Positions 29,107 through 37,462 of a stretch of DNA of 64,000 bases are shown piece by piece; positions within the stretch are counted from its first letter, which is position 1; every line of letters starts with the position of its first letter. A program made the position numbers and the translations under genes. The notes below the pieces were generated by a model. The model had not been told where the DNA came from and ran no database searches. It saw only the letters and a program-made list of their open reading frames with translations. Source of the stretch: Arachnia propionica (GTDB lineage Bacteria; Actinomycetota; Actinomycetes; Propionibacteriales; Propionibacteriaceae); NCBI RefSeq assembly GCF_003859805.1, contig NZ_RQZG01000002.1, forward strand, positions 1 through 64,000. The letters are read 5' to 3'.

Positions 29107-30159
29107 TCAGCGCTCCAGACCGGGACGTCGTGTCCGGGACAGGCTGGCCCTTTTGCCCGCTCGCCCTTGACCAAGCTCCCCGGTGACGGTAGGTGTTCTG
29201 GGCTGCTGCGGCCGCGCCGGGAGAACCCGCGCCTTTCCGGCTTGGTCAATGTGTTCCACCGCGGGTCGTTCTCCCCGGTGTGCGATGAACAGGTTCACGT
29301 CCTTGAACACTTCTTCCTGGCGGGCCAGGTCGTGGGTGGTGCGGGCGTTGTCGATGCACCGGCTGATCGGGTTGCCGGGGGTGAACATCGACTCAACGGC
29401 CTCAGGCGGGGCGTACCGGGCAGTCACGTCTCCTGTGCTTCGGGGCTCGGCCCAGCGGTGGTGTGCTCCTGCCAGGCAGAGCTCCTTCGACGCATCCACC
29501 GCAACGATGCTCACCTGGGTGTACCTGCGAACCGCGAGTTCTTTGAGCAACCTTGGTCCTTGGCCCTCGCCGGAGGGTTCCATCCACTGCAGGGTTCCCT
29601 CGATCTTGATGTTGGTCCTCATCGCGACCAGTCGCTTCCTCGCACTGTCCGCCGTGGCGGTGGACAACGGGTGGACCAGGGTGGCCAACTCACCCCGCAA
29701 CAACGGCCGCCCATCGGCCAGCGGCTCCGGCGCACACTCGGCGATCACCGCATCCCAGTGTTGGCGAGCCCGGGCCAGCAGATCGGGGTCGATCTCCAGT
29801 CCGGGTACCGGGTTGCCGAGCAGGAGTTGTTTCACATCATCGGCATCGACAGTGACGTACCCGTCCTCCACGACACCGAACCGACGTGATTCCTCTGGCC
29901 CCAACACCTGCCGGACCGCTGCCACCCCGTGGCTCTTGCCCGCCCCGGGTGGCCCGGCCATGATGATCGCCCGCCCCTCCCGGGCAGCCTCCCGCCCCGC
30001 ACGAGCCACGTAGGCCTGGATGATCGCCTTGTCCAGACTCCCCCACAAGGATCCCTCAGGGGGTTTGCTGGGCAACGAGTCCCGGACGGCAAGCCGCTTC
30101 ACGGCAGCCCCAACCTGTTCCTTCGTGCGTTGAAGCCGCTGCTCGGGCAATTCAGTCAT
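29107..30159 (-). CDS. Zeta-toxin family kinase
   Basis: 350 residues. P-loop kinase: AIIMAGPPGAGKSHG (Walker A 69-76) followed by VTVDADDVKQLLL, the pattern of zeta/PezT toxins that phosphorylate UDP-N-acetyl sugars and block wall synthesis. A lid-like Arg region follows (ADSARKRLVAMR, then TNIKIEGTLQW). It starts at ATG 30159 overlapping the end of the upstream gene by 8 nt, the usual antitoxin-toxin layout. A long basic C-terminal tail is extra. Confidence 0.82.
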   Translation of the reverse strand: MTELPEQRLQRTKEQVGAAVKRLAVRDSLPSKPPEGSLWGSLDKAIIQAYVARAGREAAREGRAIIMAGPPGAGKSHGVAAVRQVLGPEESRRFGVVEDGYVTVDADDVKQLLLGNPVPGLEIDPDLLARARQHWDAVIAECAPEPLADGRPLLRGELATLVHPLSTATADSARKRLVAMRTNIKIEGTLQWMEPSGEGQGPRLLKELAVRRYTQVSIVAVDASKELCLAGAHHRWAEPRSTGDVTARYAPPEAVESMFTPGNPISRCIDNARTTHDLARQEEVFKDVNLFIAHRGERPAVEHIDQAGKARVLPARPQQPRTPTVTGELGQGRAGKRASLSRTRRPGLER

Positions 30160-30604
30160 GCGGGTAGCCGGGCATCTGCTCAGCGATCAACCGCAGCTCC
30201 CGATACTCCTCGTCTGTGATCTGATCGAGTGCTGCCAGGCCTGCCACGTCGTCCCAGCTGCCTGCGTCGTAGAAGTCGTAGTGGAGTTTCCCGAAGGTGT
30301 AGGGCCAGGACCGCAGCCGCTCCATCATCTCCTCGGTGGTGATCTCCCCAACGAAACGACGCAACCCCACCTCGTGAGGAGTCAACGGCTGAACCTCCTC
30401 TCCCTGGGAGACCTGGCCACGGATCGAACGCACGACCCCAAGTCGCTGTCCCAACTGCTCCGCGATCCGCTCGTCCTCCCAACCCGCCTCGATCAACCGC
30501 ACCGTCTCCCGATCTCGATCGATCAACTCAAGCTCCGCCACCGCAGTAGCCATCAACAGCTCATCCCAGGAGCCGGAGGGCCTGTCGTCTTGGCCAGTGG
30601 TCAT
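30152..30604 (-). CDS. Probable cognate antitoxin of zeta toxin
   Basis: 150 residues, acidic, with an N-terminal helix-turn-helix-like region (RETVRLIEAGWEDERIAEQLGQ). It precedes and overlaps the zeta-type toxin, so antitoxin and autoregulator are inferred. ATG 30604 is preceded by AGGAAAGG at 10 nt and further up by TAAGGT, a likely -10. A GTG at 30613 is too close to the ribosome site. Confidence 0.65.
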   Translation of the reverse strand: MTTGQDDRPSGSWDELLMATAVAELELIDRDRETVRLIEAGWEDERIAEQLGQRLGVVRSIRGQVSQGEEVQPLTPHEVGLRRFVGEITTEEMMERLRSWPYTFGKLHYDFYDAGSWDDVAGLAALDQITDEEYRELRLIAEQMPGYPHD

Positions 30605-30756
30605 CCCGCACACACCTTTCCTGCTTCATTGCGTCCCCCGACACCTTATCCGTTGGACGGCAACGAGGAGGCGCAGGACGTCGGTTCGAGGACCGTTGAC
30701 CAGCAGGGCTAGAGTAGCCACCCGGACATGGGGGCGATTCTTTTTCAGGAGGAAAC

Positions 30757-31581
30757 ATGGGATGGTTCGAGGCCATCGTGTTGGGCGTCGTCCAGGGTTT
30801 GACGGAGTTCCTGCCCATCTCGTCGAGTGCACACGTCTCCATCGTCGGGCAGCTGCTGTTCGAGGGGCGCGACCCCGGGGCCGCCTTCACGGCCGTGACC
30901 CAGCTCGGCACCGAGACCGCCGTGCTGGTCTACTTCTGGCGTGACATCGTGCGCATCGTCAAGCAGTGGTGCGGATCGCTGGTCGGCAAGGTCGACCGGA
31001 ACGATCCGGACGCCCGCATGGGCTGGCTGGTCATCATCGGCTCCATCCCCATCGTCGTGCTGGGATTGCTCTTCCAGGACGCCATCGACACCTACCTGCG
31101 CAACCTGTGGCTCACCGTGTTCATGCTGGTGGCCATCGGCGTGGTGCTGCTGCTGGCCGACCGGATGGCCGAGCACAACCGCCGGGGCCTGAAGGACCTC
31201 ACCTGGGGACACGGCCTGTGGTTCGGCCTGGCCCAGGCCTGCGCCCTCATCCCCGGGGTCTCCCGCTCCGGCATGACCATCTCGGGTGGCCTGTTCATGG
31301 GCTACACCCGTGAGGCCGCAGCCCGGTACTCCTTCCTGCTGGCCATCCCCGCGGTGTTCGGCTCCGGGTTGTACAAGTTGAAGGACATCGGCGAGGGACA
31401 CACGGCCTGGGGGCCGACGATCGTGGCCACCGTGCTGGCCTTCGCGATCGGCTACGCGGTGATCGCCTGGCTGCTGAAGTTCATCTCCAACCACACGTTC
31501 AAGGGATTCGTCTACTACCGTTGGGGAGTCGCCGCAGTGGTGTCCGTCCTGCTGCTGACGGGTGTCCTGCAGGCAGGTTGA
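30757..31581 (+). CDS. uppP: Undecaprenyl-diphosphatase
   Basis: 274 residues, a multi-pass membrane enzyme recycling C55-PP to C55-P for peptidoglycan synthesis; overproduction gives bacitracin resistance. Signature motifs [10 protein letters not shown] (catalytic, near residue 19) and [13 protein letters not shown] are intact. ATG 30757 follows AGGAGG by 5 nt; upstream TAGAGT is a candidate -10. In mycobacteria uppP lies a few genes from mshC, here separated by the defence island. Confidence 0.96.
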   Translation: MGWFEAIVLGVVQGLTEFLPISSSAHVSIVGQLLFEGRDPGAAFTAVTQLGTETAVLVYFWRDIVRIVKQWCGSLVGKVDRNDPDARMGWLVIIGSIPIVVLGLLFQDAIDTYLRNLWLTVFMLVAIGVVLLLADRMAEHNRRGLKDLTWGHGLWFGLAQACALIPGVSRSGMTISGGLFMGYTREAAARYSFLLAIPAVFGSGLYKLKDIGEGHTAWGPTIVATVLAFAIGYAVIAWLLKFISNHTFKGFVYYRWGVAAVVSVLLLTGVLQAG

Positions 31582-31594
31582 TTCAGGGGGGTTC

Positions 31595-32557
31595 ATGCAG
31601 TATCGCGCGCTCGGACGTTCAGGGCTCCAGATCTCCCGGGTAGGTCTCGGGACGATGGCCTGGGGTCGGGACGTCGAGTGGTCGGCCGTCCAGGAGATCG
31701 TCGGCGACTTCGTCGAGGCCGGGGGCAACCTCATCGACACCGCCCCTGCGTACGGCGGTGGTGTCGCGGAGAAGATGATCGGCAAGCTCCTGGCGGCAGG
31801 CGTCCCCCGTGAGTCCCTCGTCATCGCGACGAAGGCAGGGTTCGTCATCCGGGGCGGCAAACGCATCATCGACACCTCCCGGGCCGCCCTGCTGAGCGAC
31901 CTGGAGGGGTCGCTGCGACGGCTGCGCACCGATCATGTCGACCTGTGGCAGGTCCACGCCTGGGGGCAGGCCCCCATCGAGGAGACCCTCTCTGCACTGG
32001 ACCAGGCCGTCTCCCGAGGCATGGCCCGCTACGTCGGCATCAGCAACTTCGTCGGCTGGCAGACCGCCACCGCCGCCACCTGGCAGGAGGCGGTCGCCGG
32101 CCGGACGAAACTGGCCTCCGTCCAGGTGGAGTACTCCCTGCTCGCCAGGCGTGCGGAGGTGGAGGTGATCGGGGCGGCCCGGCACCATCAGCTGGGAGTG
32201 CTCGCATGGTCGGCACTCGGTCGAGGAGCTCTCACCGGCAAGTACCTGCGCAAGATCCCGAAGGACTCACGGGCCGCCTCCGAACACTTCGGGTGGTTCC
32301 TGGAACCCTATCTGCAGCCCCGCAGCCGCTCCGTCGTCGAGGCCGTCTCGACGGCGGCCGAGGGGCTGGGGCTCACCCCGTCACAGGTGGCCCTGATGTG
32401 GGTGCGTGATGCCCCCCAGGTGGCGAGTGCACTGATCGGGCCTCGCACCGCGGATCACCTGGCCGAGTTGTTGGATGCGGAGACCAAACTGTTGGTGCCC
32501 CCCATCATCGCTGCCCTCGATGACATCTCCGGAGGTCCCAACCAGTACCGGACCTAG
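31595..32557 (+). CDS. Aldo/keto reductase
   Basis: 320 residues, (beta/alpha)8 NADPH-dependent oxidoreductase. The tetrad is present: Asp and Tyr in NLIDTAPAYGGG, Lys in IATKAG, His in DLWQVHAWG. The cofactor region includes VEYSLLAR. ATG 31595 starts 13 nt after uppP with AGGGGG before it, so it is cotranscribed. Physiological substrate unknown. Confidence 0.88.
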   Translation: MQYRALGRSGLQISRVGLGTMAWGRDVEWSAVQEIVGDFVEAGGNLIDTAPAYGGGVAEKMIGKLLAAGVPRESLVIATKAGFVIRGGKRIIDTSRAALLSDLEGSLRRLRTDHVDLWQVHAWGQAPIEETLSALDQAVSRGMARYVGISNFVGWQTATAATWQEAVAGRTKLASVQVEYSLLARRAEVEVIGAARHHQLGVLAWSALGRGALTGKYLRKIPKDSRAASEHFGWFLEPYLQPRSRSVVEAVSTAAEGLGLTPSQVALMWVRDAPQVASALIGPRTADHLAELLDAETKLLVPPIIAALDDISGGPNQYRT

Positions 32558-32612
32558 GGGTTAGACTGGTCCCACCCCAGCGGGCAGCGCCGCCCAACGA
32601 CAGGAGATGCGG

Positions 32613-33893
32613 ATGAGCGCTCAACCGACCACCCGACGAGCACCCCTGGTGCCCGGACAGCTCCGGATCCCGTTCCTGCTCCTGCTGCTGTGCTTCGCCG
32701 CCTGGGGCACCGCCGCCAACCTGACCGACGTGTTGGTCGGCGTGTTCCGCAGCATCTTCACCATGAGCATCCTCGAGTCCTCCCTGGTGCAGTTCGCCTA
32801 CTACGGGGCCTATTTCCTGCTGGCGATCCCCGCGGCCATGATCAACCAGCGCTTCGGCTTCAAGGCGGGCCTGCTGACCGGGCTCGGTCTGGCCGCCATC
32901 GGCGGGTTCCTCTTCATCCCTGCCGCGAAGATGTTGACCTACGGGATGTTCCTGCTGGCCCTGTTCGCACTCGCCGCAGGCCTGTCGATCCTGGAGACCT
33001 CGGCCAACCCCCTGGTGATCGCCATGGGGGACGAGACCACCGCCACCCGTCGCCTCAACCTCGCCCAGGCCTTCAACCCCATCGGTGCCAACCTCGGCGT
33101 GCTGATGGGCGCGGTCCTCATCCTGCCCCACCTGACCCCGGAGCCCGCGAAGTCCATCATGGACGAGACCGAGCTGCGTGCCGCGCAGGAGGCCGACCTG
33201 GGACTGGTCCTGGGCCCCTACCTCGGCATCGCGACGGCCCTGGTGGTGATCTGGCTGCTCATCGCCTTCCGTCGCCTTCCGCTGCCGGCCCGCGACGACA
33301 CCCCCGTCGCTCAAGGTGGCCGGTTCGGCAGGCTGTGGCGCAACGGGCACTACCGCTGGGGGGTGTTCGCCCAGTTCTTCAACGTCGCCGCGCAGACCTG
33401 CACCTGGACCTACACCATCATCTACGCCCAGGACGTCGTCGGCACCTCCCCGGAGCAGGCCGGGTGGTGGCTGCAGGCCAGCCTGCTGCTGTTCCTCGTC
33501 GCCAGGTTCGTGATGGTCCTCCTGCTCGGCGTCGTCAAACCGGCACGACTCCTGCTGGTCATGGCGCTGTTCGGGGTGGGATGTTGCCTCACCTCCATGT
33601 TCGTGCTCAACGTCATCGGGTTGATCGCCGTCGTGAGCATCTCGGCCGCCCTGTCACTGATGTTCCCCACCATCTACGGCATCGCCCTGAAGGGCCTCGG
33701 TGAGGACACCAAGTTCGGCTCCGCGGGACTGGTCATGGCCATCCTCGGCGGGGCGACCATCCCCCTGGTCCAGGCCACCGTGATGGATGTCGCGGGCTCT
33801 GCCCTCGGCTTCGTCGTGCCCGCCGTCTGCCTCGCCCTGGTCGCGGCCTACGCTGGCTACGACCTCACCCACTCCCGGGAGGAGACATCATGA
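32613..33893 (+). CDS. FucP-like sugar:proton MFS permease
   Basis: 426 residues, 12 membrane helices. AAWGTAANLTDVL and SILETSANPLVIAMG with RLNLAQAFNPIGANLG are the hallmark regions of L-fucose/glucose FucP-type symporters. AGGAG is 6 nt upstream of ATG 32613, better than the ATG at 32607 that abuts the site; TAGACT further up is a likely -10. It overlaps the following sugar-binding lipoprotein gene by 4 nt, so sugar uptake is the expected role. Confidence 0.85.
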   Translation: MSAQPTTRRAPLVPGQLRIPFLLLLLCFAAWGTAANLTDVLVGVFRSIFTMSILESSLVQFAYYGAYFLLAIPAAMINQRFGFKAGLLTGLGLAAIGGFLFIPAAKMLTYGMFLLALFALAAGLSILETSANPLVIAMGDETTATRRLNLAQAFNPIGANLGVLMGAVLILPHLTPEPAKSIMDETELRAAQEADLGLVLGPYLGIATALVVIWLLIAFRRLPLPARDDTPVAQGGRFGRLWRNGHYRWGVFAQFFNVAAQTCTWTYTIIYAQDVVGTSPEQAGWWLQASLLLFLVARFVMVLLLGVVKPARLLLVMALFGVGCCLTSMFVLNVIGLIAVVSISAALSLMFPTIYGIALKGLGEDTKFGSAGLVMAILGGATIPLVQATVMDVAGSALGFVVPAVCLALVAAYAGYDLTHSREETS

Positions 33894-34873
33894 GGACCTC
33901 ACGCACCCTGCTCGCCGTCATCCTGGTGGCGACACTGACCGCCGTGCTGGGAGCGTGCAGCGACAACCGTCCTCCCGTGCACATCGGACTCATCACCAAG
34001 CAGGAGACCAATCCGTACTGGGTCACGATGCGGGAGGTCGCCGAGGACACCGCTCGCCGTGCAGGTGCGACCCTCACCGTCGCCACGGGCAGCAGTGACG
34101 TCGACGTCGACGCTCAGCGTCAGGCACTGCAGGAGATGGTGGAGAAGAAGGTGGACGGCATCCTCATCGCGCCGACGGACTCGACGGCGCTGGCACCGGA
34201 GATCGCGGCGGCCAGGCAGGCCGGGATCACCGTGATCGCCCTGGACACCCCGATGGATCCGGTGGAGACCACGGATGCCTATTTCGGTACCGACAACCAT
34301 CGGGCCGGGGAGCTGGTCGGTACCTACGCGGCCGCGAAGGTCGCAGAACTGGGAGAGACCCCTCAGGTGGCGATGCTGGATCTGGCTCCGGGCATCGCCT
34401 CGGGCGAGGAACGAGCAGCTGGTTTCCTCGCCGGTTTCGGGACGACGGCCCCGACCGCCAGGGCTGACACCCAGGGGGATCAGCAGTTGGCCCAGCAGGC
34501 CATGACGGAACTGCTGGCAGCACACCCCGGCATCAACGTGGTCTACGCGGTCAATGAACCAGCGGCACTGGGCGCCGTGACCGCCCTGAAGGATGCCGGG
34601 CGTGATCTGGGTCGGGTCGTCGTGGTGAGCATCGATGGTGGTTGCCGCGCGATGAAGGACTCGGTGCGCCCCGGTGACATCGACGCCACGGCCATGCAGT
34701 TCCCCCAGAACATGGCCCGGGAAGGGGTGAAGGCCGTCGTCGCCAAGGTGCGCGAGGGCGAGGCCCCGTCGGCTCACCTGGCCACCGGGACGGAACTGGT
34801 CAGCGGGTCGCCGGTATCAGGTGTGCAAACCAGGAACGTGGAGTACGGGATTCGGACGTGCTGGGGGTCGTGA
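33890..34873 (+). CDS. Sugar-binding lipoprotein (periplasmic_binding_4) without ABC partner
   Basis: 327 residues. Lipoprotein signal peptide ending LTAVLGAC (Cys ~23), then a ribose/galactose-type receptor: HIGLITKQETNPYW, DGILIAPTDSTALAP, YFGTDNHRAGELVGTYAA. Such proteins normally feed an ABC importer, but the neighbours are an MFS permease and a LysR gene; no permease or ATPase follows. It could serve a transporter elsewhere or act as a sensor. Four-base overlap with the MFS gene. Confidence 0.85.
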   Translation: MRTSRTLLAVILVATLTAVLGACSDNRPPVHIGLITKQETNPYWVTMREVAEDTARRAGATLTVATGSSDVDVDAQRQALQEMVEKKVDGILIAPTDSTALAPEIAAARQAGITVIALDTPMDPVETTDAYFGTDNHRAGELVGTYAAAKVAELGETPQVAMLDLAPGIASGEERAAGFLAGFGTTAPTARADTQGDQQLAQQAMTELLAAHPGINVVYAVNEPAALGAVTALKDAGRDLGRVVVVSIDGGCRAMKDSVRPGDIDATAMQFPQNMAREGVKAVVAKVREGEAPSAHLATGTELVSGSPVSGVQTRNVEYGIRTCWGS

Positions 34874-34958
34874 CGGGAGCACCGGCGCCAACCCCACGCG
34901 ATGCCGGGTAGGCCCCGAACTCGGCGTCAAGGAGCTTGGTGAGAAGAGCTTGGTACAA

Positions 34959-34976
34959 CATCATGCCTCCATGATG
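34959..34976. other. Small hairpin in the gap before LysR gene
   Basis: CATCATG-CCTC-CATGATG forms a 7-bp stem with a 4-nt loop, about 85 nt after the lipoprotein stop. No T-run follows, so weak terminator at best. Confidence 0.3.
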
Positions 34977-35029
34977 CGATGCTCACCATCCATACGTCCA
35001 ATACATTTTTTTCAGGGAAATCATGCAAA

Positions 35030-35035
35030 TAAGGT
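35030..35035 (+). promoter_or_regulatory. Predicted -10 box of LysR gene
   Basis: TAAGGT ends 6 nt before the ATG at 35042, implying a leaderless transcript. The 60 bp upstream are A/T-rich with a run of seven T and the inverted pair CAATAC/GTATTG (about 34999 and 35034), a possible autoregulatory site. Confidence 0.5.
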
Positions 35036-35041
35036 ATTGAT

Positions 35042-35971
35042 ATGGATGTTGCTACCCTCCGGTGGTTCCAACTGGTGGCCGACGGGGCCACGGTCACCGA
35101 GGTGAGCGACCTGGAGCTCACCTCGCAACCGACGATCTCCCGCGCCCTGACCAGACTGAGCGACGAGGTGGGCACTCCCCTGCTGCACCGGGAGGGCCGA
35201 CTGCTGCGTCTCACCCGAGCCGGGGCCGCGTTCAAGAGACACGTGGACGCGATGCTGCACCATCTCGACGACGGCCTGGCCGCCGTCGCCCAGCTCACGG
35301 ACCCGGAACGAGGAACCGTGGTCCTGGCCTACCAGGCCTCACTCGGCTCCTGGCTGGTGCCGCAACTCGTCGCGGCCTTCCGGGAACAACATCCTGAGGT
35401 GAGGCTGGAGCTGCGTTCCCTCCGCGACAAGACCACCGCGGCGAGCGACCCCGATCTGGAGCTGAGCACCCGACAACTCCCCGGCAGGCAGTGGCGGGTA
35501 CTGCTCCGGGAACCGATCAAGGTCGTGCTGCCCACGGACCATCCGCTGACCCGGCAGCAGGACATCACCGTCGCGGACCTGGCCGAGGAACCACTGGTGG
35601 CGATGCGCGCCAGCTCCCAGCTGCGGCTGGCGACCGACGCCCTCTTCACAACGGCCGGACTGCGTCCACGGATCTCCTACGAGGTGGACGACCTGCCGTC
35701 ACTCTACGGCTACGTGGCGGCAGGACTCGGCATCGCCCTGGCCCCGGAACGCCCCGGCGAGGTCGTCCTGCGCGACCTGCCGGGACGGGTCTTCCGGGAC
35801 ATCGGCCTGAGCTGGTCCGGTGAACGACAGCTCCTGCCCGCCGCCGAACTCTTCCGCGACCACGTCCTGCGCAATGCCCAACACGTCGGGTCCCGGGCAA
35901 CCACCCACGGTGAGTTCCCACCTGGCCCCGGCCCGATCTCGTCGACGAGGCCCGGTGACCCGAACACCTGA
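35042..35971 (+). CDS. LysR-family transcriptional regulator
   Basis: 309 residues. N-terminal winged helix-turn-helix (LRWFQLVADGATVTEVSDLE, TSQPTISRALTRLSDEVG) and a LysR substrate-binding domain from ~90 (GTVVLAYQASLGSWLVP, VGAGLGIALAP-like YVAAGLGIALAP). It resembles the GltC/YybE group. The target is not clear: it may control the upstream sugar permease and lipoprotein or gnd-zwf. It is convergent with gnd. Confidence 0.9.
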   Translation: MDVATLRWFQLVADGATVTEVSDLELTSQPTISRALTRLSDEVGTPLLHREGRLLRLTRAGAAFKRHVDAMLHHLDDGLAAVAQLTDPERGTVVLAYQASLGSWLVPQLVAAFREQHPEVRLELRSLRDKTTAASDPDLELSTRQLPGRQWRVLLREPIKVVLPTDHPLTRQQDITVADLAEEPLVAMRASSQLRLATDALFTTAGLRPRISYEVDDLPSLYGYVAAGLGIALAPERPGEVVLRDLPGRVFRDIGLSWSGERQLLPAAELFRDHVLRNAQHVGSRATTHGEFPPGPGPISSTRPGDPNT

Positions 35972-35979
35972 CCAGCGGG

Positions 35980-37440
35980 TCAGATCTGCGACTCGCTGCG
36001 GTCCCCGGACCAGTCGAGGTGCCAGCGCCCCTCGTCGTCGATGCGCTCGTAGGTGTGGGAACCGAAGAAGTCACGCTGCGCCTGGGTCAGAGCCGCGTTG
36101 ACGCGCGGGGCCCGGGCCAGGTCGTAGTAGGCCAGCGTCGCGGCGAAGACAGGGGCTCCCACACCGGAGGTCACCGCCGTCGCCACCACCCGTCGCCACG
36201 CCTCCTGGTACTCCCCCAGCTCCGGGGCCACCGACGGCGCACACATGAACGACACCAGACCCGGGTCAGCCGCGTACTCCTGCCGGATGCGCTCCAGCAG
36301 CTTCGCACGGATGATGCAGCCGTCCCGCCAGATCATCGCGGCATCCGCGACGCGGATGTCCCAGCCGAACTCCTTGCCGCCGGTGCGGATCTCGTCGAAA
36401 CCCTGCGAGTAGGCGATGACCTTGCTGCACCACAGCGCCCTGCGGACGTCCTCCACGAAGGCCTCGCGGTCGGCCACGGTCACCGTCCCGTCGGGGCCGG
36501 CCAGTGCACCCTGGGCCAGGTTCCTGAGGTCGTCGTGACTGGAGGTCGCACGGGCGAACACCGCCTCGGCGATCCCGCTGACCGGAGCCCCGAGCTCCAG
36601 GGCCGTCATGACGGTCCACGTGCCGGTGCCCTTCATCCCGGCACGGCCCTTGATGACATCGACGAGGTCGGCCCCGGTGCGCGGGTCCTTCTGCCGCAGC
36701 ACCTCGCTGGTGATCTCGATGAGGTAGGAGTCCAGGTCACCGGTGTTCCACTGCGCGAAGATGTCGGCGCACTCGGCATTGCTGAAGCCGGCTCCACGCA
36801 GCAGCATCCAGGCCTCGCCGATGACCTGCATGTCGGCGTACTCGATGCCGTTGTGGATCATCTTCACGAAGTGACCGGCACCGTCGGGCCCCATCCAGGC
36901 GCAGCAGGGATCGACACTGCCGTCGGCGTTGGTCACGTGGGCGGAGATGTCCTCCAGCATCGGACCGATGATCCGGTAGCTCTCCGGAGTTCCCCCCGGC
37001 ATGATCGACGGCCCGGTCAAGGCCCCGTACTCACCACCGCTGATCCCACATCCCACGAAGTGGAAGCCCTTGGCGGAGACCTCCTGCTCGCGTCGGATGG
37101 TGTCGCGGAAATGGGCGTTGCCACCGTCCATCACCACGTCGCCGGGTTCCAGCAGCGGCATCAGCTCGTCGATGACGGCATCGGTGCCCTTGCCGGCCTG
37201 GACCATGATGACGATGCTGCGGGGACGCTCGATGGAGGCCACGAAGTCGGCCAGGGTGTGTGCGGGCAGGAACGTGCCCTCGTCACCGTGATCGGCGACC
37301 ACGCGGTCGGTGCGGCTGGCGGTGCGGTTGTAGACGGCGACGCGGTAGCCGTGTCGGGCGAAGTTGCGGGCCAGGTTCGATCCCATGACGGCCATGCCGA
37401 TGACGCCGACCTGGGCGAGCTGTGAAGTGGAAGTGCTCAT
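35980..37440 (-). CDS. gnd: 6-phosphogluconate dehydrogenase (decarboxylating)
   Basis: 486 residues. NADP-dependent oxidation of 6-phosphogluconate to ribulose 5-phosphate. GVIGMAVMGSNLARNFARHG (dinucleotide fold), GCGISGGEYGALTGPSIMPGG and the KMIHNGIEYADMQ catalytic Lys/Asn region are intact; length is that of the long dimeric form. ATG 37440 has AGGAGA upstream. It lies 22 nt downstream of zwf, so the oxidative pentose phosphate genes form one operon. Confidence 0.97.
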   Translation of the reverse strand: MSTSTSQLAQVGVIGMAVMGSNLARNFARHGYRVAVYNRTASRTDRVVADHGDEGTFLPAHTLADFVASIERPRSIVIMVQAGKGTDAVIDELMPLLEPGDVVMDGGNAHFRDTIRREQEVSAKGFHFVGCGISGGEYGALTGPSIMPGGTPESYRIIGPMLEDISAHVTNADGSVDPCCAWMGPDGAGHFVKMIHNGIEYADMQVIGEAWMLLRGAGFSNAECADIFAQWNTGDLDSYLIEITSEVLRQKDPRTGADLVDVIKGRAGMKGTGTWTVMTALELGAPVSGIAEAVFARATSSHDDLRNLAQGALAGPDGTVTVADREAFVEDVRRALWCSKVIAYSQGFDEIRTGGKEFGWDIRVADAAMIWRDGCIIRAKLLERIRQEYAADPGLVSFMCAPSVAPELGEYQEAWRRVVATAVTSGVGAPVFAATLAYYDLARAPRVNAALTQAQRDFFGSHTYERIDDEGRWHLDWSGDRSESQI

Positions 37441-37462
37441 CGTTGTCTCCTGGGATTGGGGC

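Noticed and set aside
34959-34976. Rho-independent terminator
   Set aside because: The stem is short and no T-run follows it directly.
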